This document shows, piece by piece, positions 34,519 through 43,904 of a stretch of DNA of 64,000 bases. The notes beneath the pieces are model-generated. The model was not told the origin of the DNA and did no database searches. It saw only the letters and a list, made by a program, of their open reading frames with translations. This DNA comes from Gammaproteobacteria bacterium (GTDB lineage Bacteria; Pseudomonadota; Gammaproteobacteria; SZUA-229), in assembly GCA_029882395.1 (NCBI GenBank), contig JAOUKT010000011.1, positions 1 to 64,000 of the forward strand. Reading direction: 5' to 3'. Within the stretch, counting starts at the first letter, position 1. Each line of letters begins with the position of its first letter. The position numbers and the translations under genes are program-made.

Positions 34519-35721
34519 TTAATAAACACGAAGACGGCCGGCGATTAACTGATCGCGGATGTTTGCAATGCTGCAGAGTTTCTGTGTTACCACATCGCTT
34601 ACACGTTTGCTGATGGCATCAGTGATTTTTCCATGCGCCAGGTAAAGTTGTACATCGACTACCTGGGGCTGACTGATAGGGCTGCCAATCCGGCTGACTA
34701 AATAACAGCGGGCTTCACGGATCTCGTCGAGCTCATCGACGAGTGATTCGGCTATTTGTTGTGCAACAAAGTTATACAGCTTGCCGACATGGGTGACCGG
34801 GTTTTTACCCGCAGCGGCTTCCATGTTCATCGGCCGGTAGGGTGTGATCAGGCCATTGACACGGTTGCCGCGGCCAACCTCACCGTCATCACCCGATTCA
34901 GCCGAGGTACCGGTTACGGTTAAATAGAAGCTGCCATTTTCCACCTCATCTGCGGCATTAACGGTGATGAATATGTGCCGCTCTGATTCTTTTTTAGCCA
35001 CGTCTGCTGCCAGTGTGGTGAGATCTGATTTTTTGCTGAGGTAATCGTTTTTGTCGGTGATAAATTTGTCGATGAATGCACAGGCAATAGTCAGGTCAAT
35101 GCTGTTGTGTTTGCGCACGCCCATGACTTTTATGTCTTCACCTATTTCCGGGTGTGCCAGTTTAATGGCTGCTGAATTTAAGTGCTTTTCAATTTGTAAT
35201 ACCATGCGTTCGAGTTCACTTAACGGTGCGTAGCCGACGCCGCATGAGGTGTCATTAGCCAGCGCAATGCCGGTTTTTTGCTGGCGCAGATAGAGCTCAA
35301 CCAGGTCTGCAGAACCGGGCCGGATCAGGCTGTGAATTTTTACCTCTGTTTCGGCATCAAGCACATGGAAATTGTGCTGTAACCAGCGCCTGCTGCTTTG
35401 CATTATCATTTCCTGCAGTGGCACCTTGATGTTTTTATATTCCCCGGTCGCCCGCCCGGCGATAAATATTTCCATTGGCTCAATGATTTTTCCGCCGCCG
35501 AAGCGGGGCTGTGAACGGCCACCCCATAACAAGGCTTTATCAACATTATGGTGCATCACAAAACCGAAATGCTGGAGATAAAACTGGCTCAATGCCCGGC
35601 TTAACTCTTCGGCCAGCGCATCGCAGATGGTATCCGGGTGCCCCGTGCCTTTACGCTCAACGATCTCTACTGGCAGTGCAGCGTATTCTGATGTCAGCGC
35701 CGTGATGCTCAGGTTGTGCAT
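34519..35721 (-). CDS. Archaeal-type S-adenosylmethionine synthetase
   Basis: 400 residues. Matches the archaeal MAT family, not bacterial MetK: LPVEIVERKGTGHPDTICDALAE split as VEIVERKGTGHPDTICD, HHNVDKALLWGG, EIFIAGRATGEY, TGTSAESGDDGEVGRGNRVNG in two parts, and SRIGSPISQPQVVDV. Makes SAM from Met and ATP. A normal metK is expected elsewhere, so this is probably an additional, perhaps stress-linked enzyme acquired by transfer. The upstream membrane-protein gene ends 4 bases away, and a pcm remnant follows that; SAM supply for protein repair may have been the original theme. Confidence 0.9.
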   Translation of the reverse strand: MHNLSITALTSEYAALPVEIVERKGTGHPDTICDALAEELSRALSQFYLQHFGFVMHHNVDKALLWGGRSQPRFGGGKIIEPMEIFIAGRATGEYKNIKVPLQEMIMQSSRRWLQHNFHVLDAETEVKIHSLIRPGSADLVELYLRQQKTGIALANDTSCGVGYAPLSELERMVLQIEKHLNSAAIKLAHPEIGEDIKVMGVRKHNSIDLTIACAFIDKFITDKNDYLSKKSDLTTLAADVAKKESERHIFITVNAADEVENGSFYLTVTGTSAESGDDGEVGRGNRVNGLITPYRPMNMEAAAGKNPVTHVGKLYNFVAQQIAESLVDELDEIREARCYLVSRIGSPISQPQVVDVQLYLAHGKITDAISKRVSDVVTQKLCSIANIRDQLIAGRLRVY

Positions 35722-35724
35722 ACA

Positions 35725-36087
35725 TTATCCTTTATCGAGCAGTGCAAACAGTTCAGTGGGTGGCGCCAGCCAGTCAAGTAATACCAGGGCGCTGACTGTA
35801 ACTGAATACAGTAATGAAATAACCAGGCTTCGCCTGAGGCTGATAACAGGGCGGGTTTTGCTGATCAGGTTTTCGCCGCCGCGGTGTAGCATTAATAAAC
35901 CCAGCAGGTTGCTGACCCAGTAGCCGAAAAGAAGCATCGGTAAAAACAACTGCTCATTAATCAGGGAAAAGGGCAAGGAAAAGACATAGGCCAGTGGTAA
36001 ATTTATGAACGCATCGTTCCACCAGCTTAGCGGAGAAAGCAGAAAGCCAATGGTTGCCAGTAAGGCATCTTTGAGCTGGCGTGTCAT
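35725..36087 (-). CDS. Small integral membrane protein
   Basis: 120 residues from ATG 36087 (the frame is open to 36141). Starts MTRQLKDALLATIGFLLSP, then SWWNDAFINLPLAY, and holds three to four membrane helices. Reads as a conserved companion of the archaeal-type MAT in such loci, but this is from memory and function is unknown. Ends four bases from the MAT start, so translation is coupled. Confidence 0.65.
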   Translation of the reverse strand: MTRQLKDALLATIGFLLSPLSWWNDAFINLPLAYVFSLPFSLINEQLFLPMLLFGYWVSNLLGLLMLHRGGENLISKTRPVISLRRSLVISLLYSVTVSALVLLDWLAPPTELFALLDKG

Positions 36088-36157
36088 GGTGACATTTGTG
36101 AGCTCAAAATGTGCGATAAATAATAACGTGTGTCTGTGCATGTCTCATAATTTTCTG

Positions 36158-36520
36158 TTAGTTAACAGCCTCCACAGGTGCATACAAGGTGTTATTCAGC
36201 AGTGGCAAAAACTGTACATAAAAAATTGAATCAATGCTCAGTTTGTTCTTTTTATCTTTTTTAACCAGCAGCAATTCCTGTTTCATGACAGCGAGTCCAA
36301 GCGCCAGCACAAGTTTGCCGCCGGGCTTGAGTTGTGTCAGCAATGATGGCGGTATCTGTGTGACCGAGGCGCTGATGATAATGTCGTTTACGTTTTTATC
36401 CATAACCATTATGTCTGTAGCCTTAGCCGTTAAATAATAGCGCCAGGTAAATCTAACGTTTTTCCAGTGCATCATCTGAGCAATACAGAGCAATTGTAAC
36501 TTGCTATTACGATCAGGCAG
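36158..36520 (-). pseudogene. pcm remnant (protein-L-isoaspartate methyltransferase, C-terminal part)
   Basis: An open frame of about 120 codons after a stop at 36523. From NVRF onward it follows the C-terminal part of E. coli Pcm: VNDIIISASVTQIPPSLL, QLKPGGKLVLALG, MKQELLLVKKD and IFYVQFLPLL. The N-terminal half with the SAM-binding GTGSGYQ motif and the substrate-binding part is missing, and the segment before NDIIIS is diverged. No start codon with a ribosome site. Decayed gene, probably once in an operon with the SAM synthetase. Confidence 0.8.
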
Positions 36521-36825
36521 TTAAAGCAATTCATGATGGCTGTGACTAATCTTTAGCAAGTCATTAAAGCTTAACACAGGCGAGGCAGGTCACGGACTAG
36601 GTATAAATACGTATTTTATAAGGCAGGACTTTAATTTAATTTATAAATAGTATGGGTTTGTTGATAGCTTATATTTTCAAAGACATTATGACTGTCTGCC
36701 TTATCGTTCAGTTTGATAAGCCAAAAACTAAACAGCTGTCAGATGCAGTCAGTTTTGCAGGCAGCGAAGATAAAAGCGAATTTATTATATTGACACGTGT
36801 CTGTGTTCAACAGGGAAATGAACGG
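36521..36825. other. Intergenic region upstream of the glycosyltransferase gene
   Basis: 305 bases, no gene. AAATACGTATTT (36605-36616), a perfect 12-base palindrome, recurs at 50766-50777 downstream of the FixJ-type regulator gene. AT-rich DNA after it could hold a -10 element. Confidence 0.45.
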
Positions 36826-37884
36826 ATGAAAATTGCTCAGGTAGCGCCGATTGAAGAAAGCGTACCGCCAAAATATTATGGTGGTACCGAACGGGTCGTG
36901 TCTTATCTTACAGAAGAGCTGGTTAACCTGGGTCATGATGTCACCCTGTTTGCCAGTGGTGATTCCAGCACATCGGCACAGCTGGTATCAGTTAATGATT
37001 ATTCACTGCGTCTGGGCCAGTCCACAGACTCTTTTGCTTATTATATGCTGTTAATAAGCGAGGTAATGAAACGGGCAGAAGAATTTGATGTGATACATTT
37101 TCATATTGATTATTTGCATTTTCCGTTATCGCGTCAGTTAAAACTGCCGCAGTTAACAACCTTGCATGGCCGTCTGGATATTCCTGTGCTGCAGAAAATT
37201 TATCGGGAATTTTATGACATGCCGGTGATATCGATTTCCAATAACCAGCGCATGCCATTGCCCAGCGCTAACTGGTTATCGACAGTGTATAACGGTGTGC
37301 CGGAGCACATTTATACGTTTCAATCCGTTGCGGGAAAGTACCTTGCATTTTTAGGCCGTATCTCTCCCGAGAAAGGCATAGAAAGTGCAATCAACATCGC
37401 CATACGCGCTGGCATGCCGTTAAAAATTGCAGCCAAAGTCGATAAGGTGGATCAGCAATATTTCAATGACGTAATCAAACCTTTGCTGAGGCACCCATTG
37501 ATTGAGTATATTGGTGAAATTAATGAACTGGAAAAAAACCTGTTTCTGGGTAACGCCTATGCCATGCTTTTCCCGATAGACTGGCCCGAACCCTTTGGTC
37601 TGGTGATGATAGAAGCCATGGCTTGCGGCACGCCGACAATTGCCTATCAGTGCGGATCAGTGCCTGAAGTGATCAGTCATGGTGAAACCGGACTGATCGT
37701 TAAAAATGTTGAGCAGGCACTGAAGTCGGTTGAAAAAATTGAGGCAATCGACCGGCATAAGTGCCGGCAGATTTTTGAGACACGTTTTTCTGCAAGGCGT
37801 ATGGCCAATGACTATGCCAATGCGTACAGCGCGTTGATAGCACAAAAATACATAACGTCTGGCGGCTATGTAGCTAATGGATGA
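36826..37884 (+). CDS. GT4-family glycosyltransferase
   Basis: 352 residues from ATG 36826 with AGGGA upstream; the frame opens at 36652, but MKIAQVAPIEESVPPKYYGG is the true family start. GT-B fold: GGTERVVSYLTEELV (N-terminal donor-site Gly-rich loop), DVIHFHIDY, FLGRISPEKGI, and PEPFGLVMIEAMACGTPTIA (EX7E motif). Of the type next to glycogen/trehalose genes. Overlaps the debranching-enzyme gene by 8 bases, so probably adds glucose or another sugar to a storage or compatible-solute glycan. Confidence 0.9.
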   Translation: MKIAQVAPIEESVPPKYYGGTERVVSYLTEELVNLGHDVTLFASGDSSTSAQLVSVNDYSLRLGQSTDSFAYYMLLISEVMKRAEEFDVIHFHIDYLHFPLSRQLKLPQLTTLHGRLDIPVLQKIYREFYDMPVISISNNQRMPLPSANWLSTVYNGVPEHIYTFQSVAGKYLAFLGRISPEKGIESAINIAIRAGMPLKIAAKVDKVDQQYFNDVIKPLLRHPLIEYIGEINELEKNLFLGNAYAMLFPIDWPEPFGLVMIEAMACGTPTIAYQCGSVPEVISHGETGLIVKNVEQALKSVEKIEAIDRHKCRQIFETRFSARRMANDYANAYSALIAQKYITSGGYVANG

Positions 37885-40042
37885 TGCGATTCTCATCAAA
37901 AAGAAATGGTATGTGCTGGCTACCTCGTCACGTGCTGATGATCGCACCCGGGTTTTAAAGCAAGGCGACACATTCGGCTTGTTTGACCGTCATGGTGATG
38001 TCCAGCATATCGGCATCGGCGATCAGGGTTTGTACCACAAGGGCACACGGTTTTTGTCACGTTTTGAACTGACGATTAATCAGAACCGGCCGATGTTATT
38101 AAACTCCACTGTAAAAAAAGACAATAGCCTGATGACAGTTGATATGACAACGCCAGATCTGTATTCCTCGGGCAAAAGTGATATACACAAAGGCACGCTG
38201 CATATTTTCCGCTGTAAGCTTTTAACAGAAGGTGTGCAGCATGAGCATATCAGGCTGCAAAATTTTAATGGCAAAGAAATTCATTTTAATATGGAATTTG
38301 AAATTGCCGCTGACTATAACGATATTTTCCAGGTTCGTGGTTTGTCGCGGAAAAAATCCGGAAGCTTGTTGCCGGTAACCTGTAAGGATAACGTGATCAG
38401 TCTTGGTTATCGCGGCCTGGATAATATAAGCCGGCATACAAATATACACTTCAATATTGCACCTGAATATTGTGAGGGGCACATGGCAAAATTCCCGGTC
38501 AGCCTGCAGCCACATCAGAAACTTGATCTGTATATTAATATCAGCTGTGAAGCGGGAGAAGAGAAACCGGAAATCTTGTCTTATTTTGAGGCGATGCAGA
38601 AAACCGATAACTTCATAGAAAAATACGATGCGCTGAGCGCGGATATCTTTTCATCAAATGAACAGTTCAATGACTGGGTAAACCGCTCGGCAGCTGACTT
38701 GCGCATGTTAACCACGCTTACCGAACTCGGTGCCTATCCGTTTGCCGGCGTGCCCTGGTTCAGTACCGCGTTTGGCCGCGACGGCATCATCACCGCGTTG
38801 CAATATCTCTGGCTCTACCCGGAAATTGCAAAAGGCGTTTTAAATTTTCTTGCACAAAATCAGGCAACAGAACACAAACCAGAGGCCGATGCAGAGCCGG
38901 GAAAAATCCTGCACGAAACCCGCGAGGGTGAAATGGCTGAACTCGGTGAAATTCCGTTTAAGCTTTATTACGGCAGCATCGATTCGACACCGTTGTTTAT
39001 TATTCTGGCGGGCGAATATTATGACCGAACCGGTGACCGGGTTTTTATAGAAAGCATCTGGACAAATATTCAGCAGGCATTGATGTGGATTGATACCTAT
39101 GGTGATCGCGATGGTGATGGCTTTGTTAAATATGCCCGTGAATCCAGTGACGGTTTATTGCAACAGGGCTGGAAAGACTCAGATGACAGCATCATGCATC
39201 AGGACGGTTCCTTAGCAAAGGGCCCTGTTGCCCTGTGTGAAGTGCAGGCTTATGTTTATCTGGCAAAACTGACGATGGCAAAATTTAGCCGCCTGTTTGG
39301 TGAAGAAGAACGCGCCGGCGTATTATTACAACAGGCACAATCACTTAAACAAAAATTCAATGACATGTTCTGGTGCGAAGAGCTGTCTACCTTTGCGATG
39401 GCACTGGATGGCGAGATGAAAGCCTGCAAAGTTAAATCCTCGAATGCGGGCCATCTGCTCTATACCGGCATCGTCGATCAAGAATTTGCACAGCGCACGG
39501 CAAAAACACTGCTATCTGATAGCTCTTTTTCTGGCTGGGGGGTACGCACGCTGGATGAGTCGGAAATCAACTATAACCCCATGTCATACCATAATGGCTC
39601 AATCTGGCCTCATGATAACGCGATGATCGCGATGGGACTGGCACGCTACGGTTTCAGTTACGAGGCGATGCAAATTCTCACCGGTTTGTTCGATGCCAGT
39701 ATTGTTCTTGACCTCAACAGGTTGCCTGAGCTGTTCTGCGGTTTTGAACGGCGGGAAGGGCAGGGCCCGACCCTGTACCCGGTTGCCTGTTCACCACAGG
39801 CCTGGGCAAGTGGTGCGGTTTTTCAATTATTACAGGCCTGTCTTGGCATGAGTTTTTCTGTCGAAAAACCGCAAATACGCTTTAAAAATCCTCAGCTGCC
39901 ATCCTTTATCCATCGCTTGCAAATTACCAATCTGCGTTTTGGTGAGAGCGTTATCGATCTGGCATTTCGCCAGCACCCCAATGATGTCGGCATCAATGTT
40001 TTGCGTAAAGTTGGTGATATAGATGTGGCCGTGTTTATGTGA
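37877..40042 (+). CDS. Glycogen debranching enzyme-like protein (amylo-alpha-1,6-glucosidase)
   Basis: 721 residues. N-terminal GDE_N_bis domain (about 1-245: GDTFGLFDRHGDVQH, YHKGTRFLSRFELTIN). A GH15-like (alpha/alpha)6 barrel follows: PWFSTAFGRDGIITALQYLW, ETREGEMAELGEIPF, YGSIDSTPLFI, QGWKDSDDSI (candidate catalytic acid) and YHNGSIWPHDNAMIA. Hydrolyses alpha-1,6 branches. Translationally coupled to the GT4 gene upstream. The pair fits use of glycogen during energy stress. Confidence 0.9.
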   Translation: MDDAILIKKKWYVLATSSRADDRTRVLKQGDTFGLFDRHGDVQHIGIGDQGLYHKGTRFLSRFELTINQNRPMLLNSTVKKDNSLMTVDMTTPDLYSSGKSDIHKGTLHIFRCKLLTEGVQHEHIRLQNFNGKEIHFNMEFEIAADYNDIFQVRGLSRKKSGSLLPVTCKDNVISLGYRGLDNISRHTNIHFNIAPEYCEGHMAKFPVSLQPHQKLDLYINISCEAGEEKPEILSYFEAMQKTDNFIEKYDALSADIFSSNEQFNDWVNRSAADLRMLTTLTELGAYPFAGVPWFSTAFGRDGIITALQYLWLYPEIAKGVLNFLAQNQATEHKPEADAEPGKILHETREGEMAELGEIPFKLYYGSIDSTPLFIILAGEYYDRTGDRVFIESIWTNIQQALMWIDTYGDRDGDGFVKYARESSDGLLQQGWKDSDDSIMHQDGSLAKGPVALCEVQAYVYLAKLTMAKFSRLFGEEERAGVLLQQAQSLKQKFNDMFWCEELSTFAMALDGEMKACKVKSSNAGHLLYTGIVDQEFAQRTAKTLLSDSSFSGWGVRTLDESEINYNPMSYHNGSIWPHDNAMIAMGLARYGFSYEAMQILTGLFDASIVLDLNRLPELFCGFERREGQGPTLYPVACSPQAWASGAVFQLLQACLGMSFSVEKPQIRFKNPQLPSFIHRLQITNLRFGESVIDLAFRQHPNDVGINVLRKVGDIDVAVFM

Positions 40043-40339
40043 AATCACGGCTCTCGATAAAACAATACAGCCTCGGCTCATGCATACGGATCAAACGATC
40101 TCTTCCGGTTATTCTCTTTGCTTTGAAAAATCATTCATTCAAGCAGTGATATTTGTCCTCTCAGATGAAATTCACGAAACAGCAGGCTGTGGCCTGTGAG
40201 CTTGTCATTAGTTTATGAGCAACGGTAAAAGCCTGATCACAGCAGCGATTGCGCAAGTGTTTAAATAGGCTAATGTAAGCCGGTTTTGTTGTATAATGCC
40301 GGCTTTAATAGCAGCCTGATCAGATCACAGAAGTCGCTT

Positions 40340-42115
40340 ATGAGTAACTCCGCTATCAACAATACCTCCGCTGAGAAGACCTTTATCAAGGGTAAAGACC
40401 GGGACCTTGAATCCAGCATCGAAACCATGCAGGACAAGCTGAATGCACTGGGTATCGAGATTGAGCAGGCTTCCTGGTTAAACCCTGTGCCGAATGTTTA
40501 TTCTGTTCATATCCGTGATAAAGACTGTGAACTGATGTTTACCAATGGCAAGGGGGCGACCGAAAAAGCCTGCCTGGCGAGCGCTCTGGGTGAATACTTT
40601 GAGCGTTTGAGCTGCAATTACTTTTTTGCTGACTTTTATCTGGGTGAGCAATTCGGCCAGGGCGGGTTTGTACATTACCCGGATGAACGCTGGTTTGACG
40701 TGGTTGATGAGACCATACCGGCTGGTTTGCTGGATGACGATTTATGGCATTACTACGACCCTGAACAGCAGCTTGACGCGAGTCATTTGTTTGATATTAA
40801 TTCCGGTGCGTCTGAACGCGGTATTTGTGCCTTACCGTATAGCCGGCTGCGTGATAGTGAAAAAATATGGTTTCCGGTGAATCTCATCGGCAATATTTAT
40901 GTCAGCAATGGCATGTCGGCCGGTAATACAAAAAACGAGGCGCGTGTTCAGAGTTTATCTGAAATTTTTGAGCGCTATGTTAAAAACAAAATTATTGCTG
41001 AAGGTGTCTGTTTGCCTGTGGTGCCGCAGGATGTGTTAAACCGGTTCCCGACAATAGTCGAAGCGATAAATAAACTCGAAGAGAATGACTACCATATCCG
41101 TGTCGCGGATGCCTCACTGGGTGGCAAGTACCCGGTAATGAGCGTGACCTTGATGAATTCACGTGATGCCACGGTGTTTGCATCGTTTGGTGCACACCCG
41201 AGTTTTGAAGTGGCACTGGAGCGGACGGTGACGGAATTATTGCAGGGCCGTGGCCTGCACGAGCTGGATGGCTTTTCTATGCCGAGCATGGATCTCGACG
41301 AAGTCGGCGATCACCATAACCTGGAAACACATTTCATCGATTCCAGTGGTTTGCTGGCCTATGACTTTTTTAAAGACAAAGCCGATTACGATTTTTATGA
41401 CTGGGACCATGATGGCAATACCGATGATGAGTTTGAATATTTAAGCGGCATTATTCATGAGATGGGCCATGATATTTATATCGCCGATTACCAGCACCTC
41501 AATGTTTACAGCTGCCGTATTATTGTGCCCGGCATGTCGGATATTTACCCGGTGGATGATCTGGTCTGGAGTAACAGCAACGAGGGGGCTTTATTTCGCG
41601 AAGAAATCCTGTCATTAAAACATCTGGACAAGCCGCAATGGCAACGTATTTTTGAACGCCTGGAAGAAGGTGGCTATAACGACATGCAGCGTGTCGCCGA
41701 GTTTATCGGTGTTGCACCCGACCGCGGCACGGTATGGGCGGGGCTTCGTATCGGTGAGCTTAAAGCCATGCTGAATCTGGCAACAGGTGATATCGAGCAG
41801 GCAGCGAACTGGGTTGACTGGTGTCTGGGTATGGACCAGCTCACAGTATGCCGTTTGCATTTATATAACTGCCTGAAAGTGTTAATTGATATAGCGCTGG
41901 ATGATGCGCGGCAGGTTGAAGATTTTACCGATGGCCTGAACAAACTGTATGGCAAAGAATACGTATCAATCAGTAGCAAGGTGCTGGACGGTAGCGAAAC
42001 TTTCCACGGTTTACATAGCCCCGGGCTATCACTGGACGGCTTTCATCTGCATAAAGCATTATTAAAAGGTTATGCAAAGCTGCATCAGTTCAAACAGACT
42101 AACTGGACTAAATAA
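40340..42115 (+). CDS. ycaO: YcaO, cyclodehydratase-fold protein linked to ribosomal protein S12 modification
   Basis: 591 residues from ATG 40340 (frame open from 40286). Aligns along its length with E. coli YcaO (586): TFIKGKDRDLESSIETMQDK, ASWLNPVPNVYSVHIRDK, TNGKGATEKACLASALGEYF, YVSNGMSAGNTKNEARVQ, SLSEIFERYVKN, TVTELLQGRGL and IIVPGMSDIYP. ATP-binding Glu residues of the YcaO fold are in place. In E. coli it assists RimO in beta-methylthiolation of S12. No peptide precursor or azoline gene nearby, so it is not a natural-product cluster. Single gene unit. Confidence 0.95.
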   Translation: MSNSAINNTSAEKTFIKGKDRDLESSIETMQDKLNALGIEIEQASWLNPVPNVYSVHIRDKDCELMFTNGKGATEKACLASALGEYFERLSCNYFFADFYLGEQFGQGGFVHYPDERWFDVVDETIPAGLLDDDLWHYYDPEQQLDASHLFDINSGASERGICALPYSRLRDSEKIWFPVNLIGNIYVSNGMSAGNTKNEARVQSLSEIFERYVKNKIIAEGVCLPVVPQDVLNRFPTIVEAINKLEENDYHIRVADASLGGKYPVMSVTLMNSRDATVFASFGAHPSFEVALERTVTELLQGRGLHELDGFSMPSMDLDEVGDHHNLETHFIDSSGLLAYDFFKDKADYDFYDWDHDGNTDDEFEYLSGIIHEMGHDIYIADYQHLNVYSCRIIVPGMSDIYPVDDLVWSNSNEGALFREEILSLKHLDKPQWQRIFERLEEGGYNDMQRVAEFIGVAPDRGTVWAGLRIGELKAMLNLATGDIEQAANWVDWCLGMDQLTVCRLHLYNCLKVLIDIALDDARQVEDFTDGLNKLYGKEYVSISSKVLDGSETFHGLHSPGLSLDGFHLHKALLKGYAKLHQFKQTNWTK

Positions 42116-42159
42116 AAGCCGTCAGTTATCAGCTCAGGCAGCTTTCACGTTGATGTGAC

Positions 42160-42408
42160 CTATTGCGATTTTGATTTCCAGAAAGGTTTTGTGAAGACAC
42201 AGCCAAACCAGACGGTAGCCATATATAACAGGCTGCCAATCATTATGTAATTGTAAGCCCGGTCTGCTTGCTGTCTTTCGGCAAGCGTGCTGTATTCGCC
42301 GGTCATCATCAAGAAAAACGCGGTCATTAAAACAATTAAGCCGAGTAAAATGTTAAAGCGCAGGATTCGGGTTCTGAGCATTGTCGCTTTTTCACTGAGT
42401 ATTTTCAT
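42160..42408 (-). CDS. Small two-helix membrane protein
   Basis: 82 residues. Two membrane helices (about 17-38 and 52-72) separated by an acidic/polar loop, with a basic C-terminus. Not recognised. An FNR-like box (TTGAT-CTAT-ATCAT, 42472-42485) lies about 70 bases upstream of the start. Confidence 0.6.
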   Translation of the reverse strand: MKILSEKATMLRTRILRFNILLGLIVLMTAFFLMMTGEYSTLAERQQADRAYNYIMIGSLLYMATVWFGCVFTKPFWKSKSQ

Positions 42409-43096
42409 AATGTCATCGTATCACTATAATTTTTCAATGGATTAAATATAGACGCAAATGGAGAATGTTTTTTGATCTATATCATAATATCAGTATTTAG
42501 TGTAAGGCTAACATAATGGGCCGCGCCGCTATGTTAATGGGATAAAAGCGGATTAGGCGAATAGCTTATGAAAAACATGCTTTCTGACATTGGCCAGGCC
42601 CTGGCGTGTACTGATATCAGAACCAATAAGTCCTGATTTTTTTGAGCCTTCTCAGTGATTGTTAATCCGGCCCAATGATGAGCCCGATACCATGGAAAAA
42701 CATGATGCCATTTCAGGTGCTGCATCACGGCATGTTTTTTTTTTGCGGAAATTGTCAGTGCTTATATGGGCTAGCGTTGCCTTGGCAAACAATGCAACAA
42801 TGCAACAATGCTGTTTGTATTAGGTGAAAAAAATATGACGCAGTGATTTTTTTAAAATTTATGCCGCTTTTAAAAACTGTCATCGAGCGAAAAAACGGGC
42901 TCATAACAGTCGCAGATATCAGATAAAAAATGCTGTGATAGCGCTGCATTATTGTTATCAAATGTTGACAAATAAGTATTATTACGTAGATACGAAATGA
43001 AAAAGTAAGCGTAATATATTCTTTACTGATCCACTGAGCTGTTGGTTTTATTACGTGTTATATCAGTGTACATTTTGATAACAGGAGTGATTTAAA
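42409..43096. other. Intergenic region between divergent genes
   Basis: 688 bases without a convincing gene. Holds an FNR-like box at 42472-42485, three tandem CAACAATG units at about 42788-42812 and TTACGTAG at 42982-42989, 108 bases before hsp20. AGGAG is 10 bases before the hsp20 ATG. Confidence 0.5.
42472..42485 (-). promoter_or_regulatory. FNR-like box
   Basis: TTGAT-CTAT-ATCAT, one mismatch from TTGAT-N4-ATCAA. With an ATTATAG-type -10 near 42424-42430 (minus strand) it would sit about 60 bases upstream of the start, a class I position. Confidence 0.35.
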
Positions 43097-43597
43097 ATGA
43101 GTGATTTAAAAACACAAAATAGTGAGACTAAGATTGTCAAATCACCTTCCAGACATTTTCCATACCCATTTGAAGATATGGAACGCTTATTTGAAAATTT
43201 CTCTACAAGAGGCTGGCTGAGACCCTTTCACTGGGATATGCCTGCCATGGATGAGCTGATTACTACTGCTGAGAAAAAAATACCCTGTGTGGATGTGATT
43301 GACCGTGATGCTGAAATTCTGGTGAAGGCAGAATTGCCCGGTGTTGATAAAAAAGACCTTGATATCACGGTGACTAATAATTCAGTTACCATCAGGGGTA
43401 AAACCAGCCATGAAGAAAAAGAGGAAAAAGGCAATTACTACCGTTGTGAAATATCCAGAGGTGCTTATGTGCGTAGTGTTACATTGCCGGCGGATGTTGA
43501 TGAAAGCAAATCAAAAGCCAAATTCAAAGACGGTATGCTGGAGATTACCTTACCTAAGATGGAAAAGACTAAGCACCATACTATCAAGGTTGAATAG
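43097..43597 (+). CDS. Hsp20/alpha-crystallin small heat shock protein
   Basis: 166 residues. N-terminal FPYPFEDMERLFENF with hydrophobic/aromatic residues for substrate contact; alpha-crystallin domain about 55-155: VDVIDRDAEILVKAELPGV, SVTIRGKTSHEEKEEKG, DGMLEITLPKMEK; C-terminal IKV tail similar to the IxI oligomer motif. ATP-independent holdase. AGGAG site upstream. A TTACGTAG sequence 108 bases upstream may link it to the FixJ-type regulator (inference). Confidence 0.93.
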   Translation: MSDLKTQNSETKIVKSPSRHFPYPFEDMERLFENFSTRGWLRPFHWDMPAMDELITTAEKKIPCVDVIDRDAEILVKAELPGVDKKDLDITVTNNSVTIRGKTSHEEKEEKGNYYRCEISRGAYVRSVTLPADVDESKSKAKFKDGMLEITLPKMEKTKHHTIKVE

Positions 43598-43683
43598 CCA
43601 GCCATGATAGCGAGAGGAACTGAACGTTTGACAGGCATGTCACAGGTGTTTGGCAAAGGAAAAAAACAGGGATAGAGTGGCGG

Positions 43684-43787
43684 CTTGAGTCAAATCAAGC
43701 CAGTCGCAAGTTAGCTTCACTTAGCATTTATTCTAGCCACTTGAATGCTAAGTAATTATTAACGACCAGCCTCTGGTCGTTTTTTTT
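43684..43787 (+). ncRNA. Candidate small RNA or untranslated leader with three hairpins
   Basis: CTTGA...TCAAG (43684-43699), a 10-bp stem ACTTAGCATT/AATGCTAAGT (43719-43753), then a strong terminator (43762-43787). The first inverted repeat is also an FNR-like box, TTGAG-TCAA-ATCAA. If it is a promoter, a short RNA of about 50 bases would end at the terminator. May instead be the 3' end of hsp20 mRNA. Confidence 0.35.
43762..43787 (+). terminator. Strong intrinsic terminator
   Basis: ACGACCAG (43762-43769), loop CCT, CTGGTCGT (43773-43780), followed by seven more T residues. Ends hsp20 or the candidate small RNA. Confidence 0.9.
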
Positions 43788-43904
43788 GCATATCACTCTT
43801 TCTATTTCAAAATGATGAAGTAACTAGGTGTTATTGCGTATAACGGCCGCTTTCTTTTTGCTTTAGTATCATTGGGCCATTGACACTGCGGAGCGGGTTT
43901 TCTA

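Noticed and set aside
40340-42115. YcaO as part of an azoline peptide (RiPP) cluster
   Set aside because: The protein matches E. coli YcaO along its length, and no precursor peptide, dehydrogenase or transporter is nearby.
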